A DNA stretch of 45,518 nucleotides. Origin: Pseudorhodobacter sp. (GTDB taxonomy: Bacteria; Pseudomonadota; Alphaproteobacteria; Rhodobacterales; Rhodobacteraceae). The translations under genes and the position numbers were made by a program. Location of the stretch: NCBI GenBank assembly GCA_029254215.1, contig JAQWYA010000136.1:1-45518 (forward strand), written 5' to 3'. Below the pieces are notes generated by a model. It was not told the DNA's origin, ran no database searches, and saw nothing but the letters and a program-made list of their open reading frames with translations. Position 1 is the stretch's first letter; the number at the start of each line of letters is the position of its first letter. This document shows positions 8,500 through 17,366 of the stretch, piece by piece.

Positions 8500-9267
8500 T
8501 CAAGCCGGGATGGGGGCCATGTACCCCTCGAATGTCACATTATCCGCGATGCGGCGGGCCTTGGTTTCGGCGGCTTGGCTGGTGATCGTCCAGCACAGAA
8601 CCGGGGCCTTGGCCTTGATTTCGGCGACGCGCGGGCTGTCCAGATCCGCCGCCTCATGCGAGATGAAGCTGGCCCCGACCCGGTCAAAATCCCCGATCTC
8701 GCGCAGGGCGGCGCAGCGGTCGGCGGGAACAGGTGCCCATTCCTCGGGATCGAAGGCCGAGGTTGTCAGCCCGCGCGGAATGCCGGGGCAAAGCCGCGCC
8801 ATCTCGGCGATGGAATGCGGGTTGAAGGACATCAGCGCCACGGGGCCGTCGTAACCCGCAAGGGCGGCTGCGGTGGCGGCTTCAAGCTGTCCATCGGTTG
8901 GCCCAAGGGTTCCGTGCTGATCCTTTATCTCCAGCAGCAGGGGAACGCGGCCTGCCACGAGTTTCAGGACCATGGCCAGCGTCGGAATGCCTTCGGCCCC
9001 ATGCCTCAGGCCGATGGACATCAGGGTCAGCGCATCCTTTGCCCGGACCGGGCCGGTTTCTTCGGTCAGACGGTCCAAGTCCTCATCATGAAAAACCATC
9101 GCAACCCCGTCCGAGGAGATCTGCAAATCCAGCTCAATCCCATAGCCTGCGCTGCTTGCGGCGAGGATCGCGGCCAGCGAATTTTCGGGCCGGCCCTTGG
9201 TTTTGTCATGCAAGGCGCGATGGGCGATCGGTGCGGTCAGAAAGGCGGGGGGAAGGGGCGCGCGCAT
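8500..9267 (-). CDS. glycerophosphodiester phosphodiesterase family protein
   Basis: Hydrolyses glycerophosphodiesters to an alcohol and glycerol-3-phosphate, a route for recycling phospholipid head groups. The TIM-barrel GDPD motifs are present: H16-R17 (AHRALH), PENS at 27-30, the metal pair E45/D47 (GIELDLQ), and H60 in VFHDEDLDRLT. A LEIKDQ strand near residue 145 supplies another metal ligand. The 255 residues are usual. No signal peptide is visible, so it should act in the cytosol. About 96 bases separate it from the acyltransferase gene downstream. Confidence 0.92.
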   Translation of the reverse strand: MRAPLPPAFLTAPIAHRALHDKTKGRPENSLAAILAASSAGYGIELDLQISSDGVAMVFHDEDLDRLTEETGPVRAKDALTLMSIGLRHGAEGIPTLAMVLKLVAGRVPLLLEIKDQHGTLGPTDGQLEAATAAALAGYDGPVALMSFNPHSIAEMARLCPGIPRGLTTSAFDPEEWAPVPADRCAALREIGDFDRVGASFISHEAADLDSPRVAEIKAKAPVLCWTITSQAAETKARRIADNVTFEGYMAPIPA

Positions 9268-9342
9268 AAGGTTTTCCGCAGTGAAGATAGCCCAAAGCCG
9301 GGCAGGGCCAGCTTTGGCTTAAGGGTTGTTCAGGGCCGGTGC

Positions 9343-9804
9343 TTAAGCTTTGATCTCAAAGATGCCTTCGATTTCCACAGCCACGCCAAAGGGCAAAGAG
9401 GCAGCGGACACGGCGGAACGGGCGTGACGGCCCGCATCGCCCAAGGCGGCAACCATGAAATCGGATGCGCCATTGATGACTTTCGGCTGGTCGAGGAATT
9501 CTGGCGTTGAATTCACGAAGCCCGTCAGCTTGATGACGCGGACAAGCTTGGAAAGATCGCCACCACAGGCCTTTTTCACCTGCGCAAGCAGGCTGATCGC
9601 GCAGCGTTTTGCGGCCTCTGCCCCGGCCTCGGTGGCCATATCTGCGCCGAGTTTGCCTTTGATCATTCCCGCCTCGTTCTGGCTGATCTGGCCTGACACA
9701 TGCACGATATTGCCCGTGACAACGAAGGGCACATAATTTGCGGCAGGGGCGGGGGCGTCTGGCAGGGTCACGCCGAGTTCTGCAAGGCGGGCGTCAATGG
9801 TCAT
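9343..9804 (-). CDS. RidA family protein (YjgF/UK114)
   Basis: A 153-residue member of the RidA superfamily, whose best-known members hydrolyse reactive enamine/imine intermediates made by PLP enzymes. Family features: VSGQISQNEAG near residue 37, RVIKLTGFVNSTPEF, and the C-terminal GRHARSAVSAASLPFGVAVEIEG block with its arginine. The longer N-terminus and internal insert (KLGADMATEAGAEAAKRC) place it in the COG0251 subgroup of about 150 residues rather than classical RidA of about 128, so enamine deaminase activity is likely but unproven. ATG with GGAG 8 bases upstream. Confidence 0.9.
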   Translation of the reverse strand: MTIDARLAELGVTLPDAPAPAANYVPFVVTGNIVHVSGQISQNEAGMIKGKLGADMATEAGAEAAKRCAISLLAQVKKACGGDLSKLVRVIKLTGFVNSTPEFLDQPKVINGASDFMVAALGDAGRHARSAVSAASLPFGVAVEIEGIFEIKA

Positions 9805-9828
9805 GGGGTTCTCCGGTTTGATGAGGGA

Positions 9829-9857
9829 AGGCTAGCGGCGACAGGCCAAAGCTGCAA
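9829..9857 (-). promoter_or_regulatory. possible promoter of the RidA gene
   Basis: On the reverse strand TTGCAG, 17 bases, then TAGCCT, about 25 bases before the RidA ATG. It lies in the 166-base gap after the penicillin-binding protein; nothing else was recognised in that gap. Confidence 0.35.
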
Positions 9858-9970
9858 GGCACTGTCGGCCCTTGGGTCGGGCCGGGACGCGTTTATCGGC
9901 GCGCGGGGCATGGCCTTTTCGCCTTTCCGCGCAAGTCGGCGCTCTGACGGGTTCGAAACGGGCATTGACC

Positions 9971-12157
9971 TCAGTTTCCGCCCAAAATCCCCAGAACTTC
10001 GCGCAGGATTCGGTTCGCCAGATCATCCTCCAGCGAAGTTCCCGACCCCGAGGGCTGACCCTGTTGATCCACGGGCCTTGGCCCTGGCTCCTGATTGGGG
10101 GAGGGCGGAAGGCGCGGCGCGGGCACATCCATGGGCAGGGCATGGGCGGGAAGATCGCGGTGCACCCGAATCATCACCTCGCGCCAGATTTCGGCGGGCA
10201 GTCCGCCGCCGGTCACGCCGGTTAACGGGGTGTTGTCGTCATAGCCCATCCAGACGCCCGCAACGTAATCGGCGGTAAAGCCCACGAACCACGCATCCCG
10301 CGCGGCCTGCGTCGTGCCGGTCTTGCCCGCGGCGTCACGGTCCGGAAGGCGGGCGCGCTGGCCTGTGCCAACCTCGATCACCTGATTCATCATATAGGTC
10401 AGGTAGCGGGCGGATTGTTCGGTGATCACCCGCTCTCCGATGCCGGTGTCCTGCGAAAAAAGCGGCACCTCATCACCCTTCAGACGCAGGTCGATCAGTC
10501 CGAAAGGCCGCACCGAGGAGCCGCCGTTCAGAATGCCCGCATAGGCCCCCGTCATTTCCAGCAAGGTCGATTCCGAAACCCCAAGCGCCAGTGCAGGCCC
10601 TGCGGCCAGATCGCTTTCAATTCCGAAATCCGAAGCGACTTTGCGCACGATGTCCCGCCCTGCGGCCTCTGAAATCTTGACGGCGGGGATGTTCAGCGAT
10701 TCGGCAAGCGCCTTGGTCAGGGTCACGATCCCCAGATAGCGATTGCTGTAATTCTTGGGCGACCATGCCCCCGATCCGGGGATGTTCATCGTGAAGGGCG
10801 CGTCCTCGACGTAATCAGCGGGGGTGTAGCCAAGATCCATCGCGGCGGCATAGACGAAAGGCTTGAACGCCGAACCCGTCTGCCGTTTTGCCATCGTGGC
10901 GCGGTTGAAACTGCCCGCAGGCTGCGGCGTGCGCCCGCCCACCATCGCCCGCACCGCGCCATCCGCAGACATCACCACCACGGCGGCCTGCGCCTTGGAC
11001 CCTTCGCGCAGCTTGGTCTTGAGAACATCCGCCAAGGCCGTTTCGGCGGCACTTTGTAGCCGCTGATCCAGCGTTGTGCGCATGATGACGTCTTCTGTCG
11101 TGCTTTTGGTCAGGAAATCCGGGCCCTCGCTCATCACCCAATCGGCAAAGAAGCCGCCTGCCTTGGCCTCTGCCGCCTCCGAGAGGGTGGCGGGGTTGCG
11201 CCTTGCGGCTTCCGCCTCGGCCAGCGTCAGATAGCCCTGTTCCTGCATCAGACCGATGATCAGATTGGCCCGTTCCTGCGCGCGTTCAAGGTTATTGGTG
11301 GGCGCGAAATAAGAGGGTGCCTTGAGAAGCCCGGCCAGCATGGCGCTTTCGGTTGCGTTGACCTGATTGGCGGATTTGCCGAAATAGCGTTGGGCGGCGG
11401 CCTCAAAGCCCCGCGCGCCCGCGCCCAGATAAGCGCGGTTGAGATAGATCGTAAGGATTTCCTCTTTGGTGTATTTCAGTTCCAAAGCAAGGGCATAGGG
11501 AACTTCGCGGATCTTGCGCCAGATGCCGCCGCGCCGGCAATCCGTCTCATAGGCGGCCTCTGATTTCCACTCGGCGGGATCATAGGGCGTTCCGAGGCAC
11601 AGCAATTTTGCCACCTGCTGCGTGATGGTCGACCCACCGTTACCTTCCAGCGGGCCGCGCCCCTCGCGCAGGTTGATCCGGATGGCTGACGCGATGCCGC
11701 GCGGGCTTAACCCGAAATGGCTGTAAAAGCGTTTGTCCTCGGTGGCGATGACGGCATCATGCAGGGTGGGGGAAACGGTTTCGGCCGTGATCTGCCCGCC
11801 GAAGGTTTCCCCGCGCCATGCAAAAACCCGGTCATAGCGGTCAAGAAGGGTCACAGACCCGCGCGCCCGCGCATCGAGCATATCGGTGACAGGTGGAAGC
11901 TGCGCGTAAAAGAAGAAGACCACGCAAGCCAGCACAAGGGCCCCCAGTGCTGAGACCCGCCACGTGATGCCCCATATCAGGCGCAGCACAAAGCGCCACA
12001 AGGCCGCGATCCAACCCAAAGGCCCCCCCCGGCGGGGAGAGCGTTTGCGGGGTGCTGATTTGCGTGGTTTGGACGTGCCGCCCCGACCAGAGCTTGCCGC
12101 CGCCTTGTACCGCCGATCCGCGACAAGCGACGGCCGATTGTTTCCCGATCTGCTCAT
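9971..12157 (-). CDS. class A penicillin-binding protein (PBP1A family, bifunctional)
   Basis: Polymerises and cross-links peptidoglycan in the periplasm. A basic cytoplasmic tail of about 65 residues rich in Arg/Lys/Ser is followed by one membrane anchor (about 66-85). The GT51 glycosyltransferase domain shows EDKRFYSHFG (catalytic E140), GGSTITQQVAK and KEEILTIYLN. The transpeptidase domain has all three motifs: S429-x-x-K432 (SAFK), S487-L-N489 and K612-T-G614. The tail ends in a proline-rich linker. At 728 residues it is shorter than E. coli PBP1A and lacks the OB-fold insert, as in many alphaproteobacterial relatives. It is divergent from glnK. Confidence 0.94.
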   Translation of the reverse strand: MSRSGNNRPSLVADRRYKAAASSGRGGTSKPRKSAPRKRSPRRGGPLGWIAALWRFVLRLIWGITWRVSALGALVLACVVFFFYAQLPPVTDMLDARARGSVTLLDRYDRVFAWRGETFGGQITAETVSPTLHDAVIATEDKRFYSHFGLSPRGIASAIRINLREGRGPLEGNGGSTITQQVAKLLCLGTPYDPAEWKSEAAYETDCRRGGIWRKIREVPYALALELKYTKEEILTIYLNRAYLGAGARGFEAAAQRYFGKSANQVNATESAMLAGLLKAPSYFAPTNNLERAQERANLIIGLMQEQGYLTLAEAEAARRNPATLSEAAEAKAGGFFADWVMSEGPDFLTKSTTEDVIMRTTLDQRLQSAAETALADVLKTKLREGSKAQAAVVVMSADGAVRAMVGGRTPQPAGSFNRATMAKRQTGSAFKPFVYAAAMDLGYTPADYVEDAPFTMNIPGSGAWSPKNYSNRYLGIVTLTKALAESLNIPAVKISEAAGRDIVRKVASDFGIESDLAAGPALALGVSESTLLEMTGAYAGILNGGSSVRPFGLIDLRLKGDEVPLFSQDTGIGERVITEQSARYLTYMMNQVIEVGTGQRARLPDRDAAGKTGTTQAARDAWFVGFTADYVAGVWMGYDDNTPLTGVTGGGLPAEIWREVMIRVHRDLPAHALPMDVPAPRLPPSPNQEPGPRPVDQQGQPSGSGTSLEDDLANRILREVLGILGGN

Positions 12158-12420
12158 GCCGGTTGCCTGTGCTTTGCTTGGCTTATTGGCGTCACATTAC
12201 CGCGCCGAAACCGGAATGTGGAGCGCTATGAAAGCCGATTCGCGTTGCCGGTGTGCTTAAAAAATGTGCGTAGCGCTGAAAAAGTATAAAAATTGAGCAT
12301 AAACTCCGTCAGTGGCTCTGCCCCAAGGCCCCGTTTCCTTGTGATCCCCGGCTGAAAACCGCTTCTTGTCCTTGCAGGCCCAGTGTGTCGGGCCGTCAGC
12401 TACACACAAAGGGGATCAAT

Positions 12421-12759
12421 GTGAAACTGATCATCGCAGCAATCAAACCGTTCAAGCTGGAGGAGGTCCGTGAGGCCCTCACCGCCATTGGCGTGCGCGG
12501 AATGATGGTAACAGAAATCAAAGGCTTCGGCTCTCAGTCCGGGCATACGGAAATCTATCGCGGCGCGGAATACGCCGTGAATTTCGTGCCGAAGGTTCGG
12601 CTTGAAATCGTGGTGCCGGACAACCTGTCTGACTCGGTTGTCGAGACCATCGCGAAGACCGCGAAAACCGACAAGATCGGGGATGGCAAGATTTTCGTGC
12701 TCGACGTGGGCCATGCCGTGCGCGTGCGCACCGGTGAAATCAATGACGACGCGCTTTGA
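12421..12759 (+). CDS. glnK: P-II nitrogen regulatory protein GlnK
   Basis: Trimeric signal protein that senses 2-oxoglutarate and ATP/ADP and blocks AmtB when nitrogen is plentiful. At 112 residues it has exactly family length. The T-loop carries uridylylation site Y51 within the P-II signature YRGAEY (46-51); the C-terminal signature is GKIFVLDVGHAVRVRTGE. The track extends to 12385, but a GTG at 12421 has AAGGGG about 6 bases upstream and gives the canonical KLIIAAIKPF start. Adjacency to amtB (27 bases) marks it as the GlnK rather than GlnB paralogue. The 263-base upstream gap is AT-rich around 12255-12300; I could not identify a sigma-54 or NtrC site there. Confidence 0.95.
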   Translation: MKLIIAAIKPFKLEEVREALTAIGVRGMMVTEIKGFGSQSGHTEIYRGAEYAVNFVPKVRLEIVVPDNLSDSVVETIAKTAKTDKIGDGKIFVLDVGHAVRVRTGEINDDAL

Positions 12760-12786
12760 CGCGGACGGGAAGGGGAAACGGAAATC

Positions 12787-14100
12787 ATGAAAACTCTCTT
12801 GAAAATCTCGGGCTTGGTTGCGCTTGGCGCAACGGTCGCCCTACCTGTCTTCGCGCAGGAAGCCGCCGCCGAGGCCGCACCTGCTGTGGATAACGCGTTT
12901 ATCTTCAACACCTTGCTGTTCCTCATTGGCGGCTTTCTGGTGTTCTTCATGGCTGCGGGCTTTGCGATGCTCGAAGCGGGGCTTGTACGCTCCAAGAACG
13001 TCACAATGCAGCTGACCAAGAACATCGCGCTCTTTGCCATCGCGTCGATCATGTATTGGCTGGTTGGCTATAACCTGATGTATCCGGGCGACGGTTGGGC
13101 TGTTACCGGCATCATCGGGGCCTTCTCGGCGGCGTCCATTCAGGGCGATCCGGCACTGGAGTCCGGCTATGCGACCGGTTCGGACTTCTTCTTCCAGTTG
13201 ATGTTCTGCGCCACCACGGCGTCCATCGTTTCGGGCACCTTGGCCGAGCGTATCAAGCTCTGGCCCTTCCTGATCTTCACGGCGCTGCTGACCGGGCTTT
13301 TGTACCCGATCGAAGCGTCCTGGCAGTGGGGCGGTGGTTTCCTGTCCGAAGCCGGGTTCTCTGACTTCGCAGGCTCCACGCTGGTGCATGCTGCAGGTGG
13401 TTTCGCCGCTTTGGCTGGTGCGTTGATCCTTGGGCCGCGTATCGGCAAGTTTGGCAAGGACGGCCGGGTCAACCCGATGCCGGGTTCCAACCTCGCCCTT
13501 GCAACGCTGGGTACGTTCGTTCTGTGGCTGGGCTGGTTTGGCTTCAACGGCGGCTCTCAGCTTGCGCTGGGCACCGAGGCTGACGCCAACGCTGTTGCGA
13601 TCATCTTTGCCAACACCAACATGGCCGCTGCGGCTGGTGCGGTTGCTGCGATGATCATGACGCAAGTGCTGTACAAGAAGGTCGACCTGACGATGGTTCT
13701 GAACGGCGCGCTTGCTGGTCTGGTGTCCATCACGGCTGGCCCGCTTGATCCGTCGCTCTTCGGTGCGCTCTGGATCGGTGCTATCGGTGGTATCATCGCA
13801 GTGATCGTCGTCCCGATGCTCGACAAGATGAAGATCGACGACGTTGTCGGCGCGATCCCGGTTCACCTTGTGGCTGGTTTCTGGGGCACGATGGCGGTTC
13901 CGTTCTACACCGAGGGCACCAGCTTTGGCACACAGCTTTACGGTTTTGCCGCGATCGGGGTCTTTATGTTCCTCGCTTCCGGTGTGATCTGGGCGGTGCT
14001 CAAGATGGTCATGGGCCTGCGTCCCAGCGAGGAAGACGAGATCATGGGTCTCGACAAGGCCGAGCTTGGGATGGAAGCCTATCCTGAATTCAAAGCCTGA
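12787..14100 (+). CDS. amtB: ammonium transporter
   Basis: Inner-membrane trimeric ammonium channel of 437 residues. A cleavable signal peptide of about 23 residues (ends VFAQ) precedes eleven membrane segments. The conserved pore is visible: DFAGSTLVHAAGG with D193 and pore histidine H201, and the second pore histidine H360 in IPVHLVAGFWG. A short cytosolic tail follows, where GlnK is known to dock. Codon use differs from the neighbours, with many GGT/GCT/CTG codons and little wobble G/C extremity, as expected for a strongly expressed gene. It is co-transcribed with glnK and closed by a strong terminator. Confidence 0.96.
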   Translation: MKTLLKISGLVALGATVALPVFAQEAAAEAAPAVDNAFIFNTLLFLIGGFLVFFMAAGFAMLEAGLVRSKNVTMQLTKNIALFAIASIMYWLVGYNLMYPGDGWAVTGIIGAFSAASIQGDPALESGYATGSDFFFQLMFCATTASIVSGTLAERIKLWPFLIFTALLTGLLYPIEASWQWGGGFLSEAGFSDFAGSTLVHAAGGFAALAGALILGPRIGKFGKDGRVNPMPGSNLALATLGTFVLWLGWFGFNGGSQLALGTEADANAVAIIFANTNMAAAAGAVAAMIMTQVLYKKVDLTMVLNGALAGLVSITAGPLDPSLFGALWIGAIGGIIAVIVVPMLDKMKIDDVVGAIPVHLVAGFWGTMAVPFYTEGTSFGTQLYGFAAIGVFMFLASGVIWAVLKMVMGLRPSEEDEIMGLDKAELGMEAYPEFKA

Positions 14101-14127
14101 TCTTTCCTCCCGCAGATCAAGCAATTG

Positions 14128-14153
14128 CCCGGGCGTTCGCGCCCGGGTTTTTT
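14128..14153 (+). terminator. rho-independent terminator of glnK-amtB
   Basis: An 8-bp perfect stem CCCGGGCG/CGCCCGGG with a TTCG loop is directly followed by TTTTTT. It starts 27 bases after the amtB stop. Confidence 0.92.
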
Positions 14154-14252
14154 CATGCGCGGCACTGGCAGCCGGGCGGCAACGGGATGGATCTTTTGCC
14201 CCAGCCCAGAGTTTCCCCACTATGATGGGCGCAAGCGATCAAAGGGGCGGCA

Positions 14253-14591
14253 ATGCAGCGGAAATATCGGTTGATGGTCGGATATCTTGGGGCGGTTGCC
14301 ATTGGCGTCTTTGCCGTCCCCGCAACGGCTGCCTTTATCATCGGGCGGTTCGACAGCTATGACGGGTTCCTCACCGCGATCTATGACATCGGGATCATCA
14401 TGCCGTTCCGGCTCATGATCTTTGTGCCGCTGGTCGCGGTTGTGATCGCCCCGATCAGTGCTTTTTTCTGGACTGGGATTTGGTTGGGGCGGGGCCAGCC
14501 CGCATCCCCCGCCGACGCCTTCCACAGGCGTCTGTCCGCCGTGGCTGCCGGAGTGTTGTCTTTGGCGATGGCGGGGGCTTTGTTTGGTTAG
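14253..14591 (+). CDS. hypothetical small membrane protein
   Basis: 112 residues with about three hydrophobic segments: residues 8-30 (VGYLGAVAIGVFAVPATAAF), 48-75 (IIMPFRLMIFVPLVAVVIAP onward) and 93-111. I do not recognise the family. ATG with AAAGGGG and a 6-base spacer is a strong initiation site, and reading-frame quality fits a real gene. It stands alone between the amtB terminator and the converging aminotransferase gene. An arginine/proline-rich loop (GRGQPASPADAFHRR) separates the last two segments. Confidence 0.7.
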   Translation: MQRKYRLMVGYLGAVAIGVFAVPATAAFIIGRFDSYDGFLTAIYDIGIIMPFRLMIFVPLVAVVIAPISAFFWTGIWLGRGQPASPADAFHRRLSAVAAGVLSLAMAGALFG

Positions 14592-14617
14592 GCAGGGCAG
14601 CGCGTGGGCCGCCCTGC
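14592..14617. other. inverted repeat between convergent genes
   Basis: GCAGGGC and GCCCTGC arms (7 bp) enclose a 12-base loop in the 32-base gap between the small membrane gene and the aminotransferase. There is no T-run on either side, so it is at best a weak bidirectional terminator. Confidence 0.35.
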
Positions 14618-14623
14618 ATCCTG

Positions 14624-15808
14624 TCAGGCCCCGACGTCGATAATCGCCTTGGCCAGAATCGGAACCGTCTGCGCATTCAGCCCTGCGATATTCATGCGGC
14701 TGTCACCGACCATATAGATCCCGTGCTTTTCGCGTAGCGCCTCGACCTGTTCAGGCGTTGCCCCAAGCCGCGAGAACATGCCGCGATGCGCTGCCAGAAA
14801 GCCAAACCGATCCGAGCCGGAAAGCCTCCGCAATTCTTCGGCCAGGTGCTGACGCAGGCCCAGCATACCAAGCCTCACCTCTTCCAGCTCTGCCTTCCAA
14901 TCCGCGCGCAGGGCGTCATCGGTCAGGATCATCGTCACAAGGCGCGCGCCATGATCGGGCGGGAAGGAAAAGTTCTGCCGGTTGAGGAAAGCCAGATTGC
15001 CCTGAACCGTGGCCCGCATCGCCGCTGTCGGCGAGATGGCGATCAGCAAGCCTGTCCGCTCACGGTAGATCCCGAAATTCTTGGAGCAGGAAGCCGCGAT
15101 CAGCACTTCCGGCATACGGGAGGCGATCAGCCGTGTTCCGGCGGCATCTTCCTCCAGCCCGTCGCCAAAACCCTGATAGGCGATGTCGATAAACGGGATC
15201 GCCCCGGTCTTTTCCAGCAGATCGGCGACTGCGCCCCATTGCGCCAGCGTCAGATTGGCCCCGGTCGGGTTGTGGCAGCAGCCGTGCAACAAGACCACAT
15301 CACCGGGCTTTGCACGGCCCAGATCCGCGATCATCCCGTCAAAATCCACACCCCGCGTTTCGGCATCGAAATAGCGATACTCGGCCATTTTCATCCCAAG
15401 ATAGCGGATGATCGACGGGTGGTTCGGCCATGTCGGGTTTGAAATCCAGACCGTCGCCTCGGGCGAGGCGAGGCGGATCAGCTCCAGCGCCTGACGGATG
15501 GCACCAGTGCCGCCGGGTGTGGCCACGGCAGACAGGCGGTCAGCAGGCACGGTATCCCCAAGGATCAGCGATTGCAGCGCAGTGGCATAGGCCGGATCGC
15601 CCGCAAGGCCGGTATAGGTCTTGGTGGTCTCAGCCTCCCACAACTGCTTTTCAGCGGTCTTGACTGCCCGCATCACCGGGGTCAGCCCGGTTGCATCCTT
15701 ATAGACCCCGACCCCAAGGTCGATCTTGGTGCTGCGCGGGTCATCCTTGTACATCTGGATGAGTTGCAGGATCTTGTCTTGCGGCTGCGGGTTCAGGGCA
15801 TTGAGCAT
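14624..15808 (-). CDS. tyrB: aromatic amino acid (tyrosine/aspartate) aminotransferase
   Basis: A class I, subgroup I-alpha PLP transaminase of 394 residues, exchanging amino groups between aromatic or dicarboxylic amino acids and 2-oxoglutarate. PLP lysine K243 lies in SCSKNFGIYRERTG, with phosphate-contacting R251; N180 in CCHNPTGA and D208 in FIDIAYQGF contact the cofactor ring. The start (MLNALNPQPQDKILQL) is typical of the AspC/TyrB type. AspC versus TyrB cannot be separated by eye. The sulfurtransferase gene lies 24 bases upstream, so the two may share a transcript. Confidence 0.9.
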   Translation of the reverse strand: MLNALNPQPQDKILQLIQMYKDDPRSTKIDLGVGVYKDATGLTPVMRAVKTAEKQLWEAETTKTYTGLAGDPAYATALQSLILGDTVPADRLSAVATPGGTGAIRQALELIRLASPEATVWISNPTWPNHPSIIRYLGMKMAEYRYFDAETRGVDFDGMIADLGRAKPGDVVLLHGCCHNPTGANLTLAQWGAVADLLEKTGAIPFIDIAYQGFGDGLEEDAAGTRLIASRMPEVLIAASCSKNFGIYRERTGLLIAISPTAAMRATVQGNLAFLNRQNFSFPPDHGARLVTMILTDDALRADWKAELEEVRLGMLGLRQHLAEELRRLSGSDRFGFLAAHRGMFSRLGATPEQVEALREKHGIYMVGDSRMNIAGLNAQTVPILAKAIIDVGA

Positions 15809-15832
15809 GGGAAAAGGGCCTTTGCAGAAGGG

Positions 15833-16702
15833 TCAGGCAGTATCGCCGGTCGAGACGCGCAAATCGGGGTACATGCCCCATTCCGACCAGGAGCCATCGT
15901 AAAGCGCGTGCTGGCGGTGGCCGATCCGTTCCAGCCCAAGGCTGAGGATCGCCGCTGTCACGCCCGACCCGCAGGTGGTGATTGCGGGTTTTGACAGGTC
16001 CACCCCGGCCTCGGTAAAGGCGGTTTTCAGATCGGCGGGGTCTTTCATCGTGCCATTGGGGTTCAGCAGCGTGCCGAAGGGCAGGGATTTGGAGTTCGGG
16101 ATATGACCCGCGCGCAGACCGGGGCGCGGTTCGGCCACCTCGCCGCGAAAGCGGGGGGCTGCGCGGGCGTCGATGATCTCTGCCTCCCCCAGTTTGGAGG
16201 CATGGGCCACTTGCGTCACATCCTTGACCAACCCGGATTGGCGCTGAACCGTGATATGGCGGTCGCGCACGACCGGGGCCATGTCTTCGACCTCGCGCCC
16301 TTCGGCCTGCCATTTCGGCAAGCCACCATCCAGAACGGCGATATCCATCTTGCCCATCAGGCGGAACAACCACCACACACGGGCCGCCGAGAACAGGCCC
16401 GAGGCGTCATAGACCACAACCTGATGGCCATCGCCCACGCCCATGGCCCGCATCCGCGAGATGAACTTTTCAACCGGCGGCGCCATATGCGGCAAATCGG
16501 ACCGATGATCTGAAATCTCGTCAATATCGAAGAACCGCGCGCCGGGGATGTGGCAGGCGTCATATTCGGCCTTGGCATCGCGCCCTGCCGCCGGCATGTG
16601 CCAAGAGGCATCCAATATCCGCAGATCCGGGTCTTTGAGATGCTGGGCAAGCCAGTCCGTTGAGACCAGCGTTCTGGGATCATCCGATGGCGAAGGGGTC
16701 AT
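15833..16702 (-). CDS. sseA: 3-mercaptopyruvate sulfurtransferase
   Basis: Tandem-rhodanese enzyme that moves sulfur from 3-mercaptopyruvate (made by transamination of cysteine) to a thiol acceptor or cyanide. Two rhodanese domains fill 289 residues, joined near residue 150. The catalytic loop CGSGVTA (C244) is the mercaptopyruvate type, as opposed to the CRKGVT loop of thiosulfate sulfurtransferases. The track start is 30 codons upstream in a low-quality proline-rich stretch; the ATG at 16702 with GGAG nearby is better. Pairing with an aminotransferase makes metabolic sense, since aspartate aminotransferases can produce mercaptopyruvate, but that is inference. Confidence 0.92.
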   Translation of the reverse strand: MTPSPSDDPRTLVSTDWLAQHLKDPDLRILDASWHMPAAGRDAKAEYDACHIPGARFFDIDEISDHRSDLPHMAPPVEKFISRMRAMGVGDGHQVVVYDASGLFSAARVWWLFRLMGKMDIAVLDGGLPKWQAEGREVEDMAPVVRDRHITVQRQSGLVKDVTQVAHASKLGEAEIIDARAAPRFRGEVAEPRPGLRAGHIPNSKSLPFGTLLNPNGTMKDPADLKTAFTEAGVDLSKPAITTCGSGVTAAILSLGLERIGHRQHALYDGSWSEWGMYPDLRVSTGDTA

Positions 16703-16805
16703 CTCTGGCTCCGGTCTGGGGCAATACTGCGGCTGTTTCGGGTATATCGGATGCGGCGCGTGAGGCAAGTCCAGTCGGCGCAAGCGGGGCAAACCGAGGC
16801 GGGAC

Positions 16806-17279
16806 TTAGCGGTTTTGCTTCAAAAGACGCGCCTTTTGGCGGCCCCAATCCCGTTTGGCAGAGGTTTCGCGCTTGTCGGCAAGCTTCTTGCCCTTGGCGA
16901 TGCCCAGCTTGATCTTCACCATGCCGCGATCGTTGAAATACATTTTCAGCGGCACAATCGTCATGCCTTCGCGGGCGGTCGCGTTCCACAGGCGTACCAG
17001 CTCTTTCCGGCTGACCAGAAGCTTGCGGCGGCGGCGTTCCTCATGCCCCCAGGTTTTGGCCTGAAGATAGGGCGCAATATAGCCGTTGATCAGCCAAAGT
17101 TCCCCGTCTTCAACGCTCGCATAGCTTTCCGCGATGTTGGAGCCGCCCTGCCGCAGGGATTTCACTTCGGAGCCGAACAGCATGATGCCCGCCTCGATAT
17201 CGTCGGAAATCGCGAAATCGAACCGCGCGCGGCGGTTTTCGGCAATCAGCTTGGAGTTGGGATCAGATAGTTTTGCCAT
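16806..17279 (-). CDS. smpB: SsrA-binding protein
   Basis: Escorts tmRNA to stalled ribosomes in trans-translation. All conserved blocks are visible: [55 protein letters not shown], and the basic tail [21 protein letters not shown] that reaches into the mRNA channel. The 157 residues are normal. The tmRNA gene ssrA is not in this window. It is divergent from the channel-like gene with an 87-base gap. Confidence 0.97.
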   Translation of the reverse strand: MAKLSDPNSKLIAENRRARFDFAISDDIEAGIMLFGSEVKSLRQGGSNIAESYASVEDGELWLINGYIAPYLQAKTWGHEERRRRKLLVSRKELVRLWNATAREGMTIVPLKMYFNDRGMVKIKLGIAKGKKLADKRETSAKRDWGRQKARLLKQNR

Positions 17280-17366
17280 GATCCCTCGCAGATAAGCGTT
17301 GCAAGGGCGACTGTCCAGATGCGGGCGAATTGGCTATAGCAGTCGGGGCTTTGACGAGGAGCGGAA

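Noticed and set aside
12158-12420. Sigma-54 promoter or NtrC site before glnK
   Set aside because: No TGGCAC-N5-TTGC pattern was found, and NtrC-like half-sites did not pair convincingly.
12841-14220. 459-residue reverse-strand ORF over amtB
   Set aside because: It is the antisense shadow of amtB: rich in Arg/His/Asp with no fold pattern, caused by codon bias.
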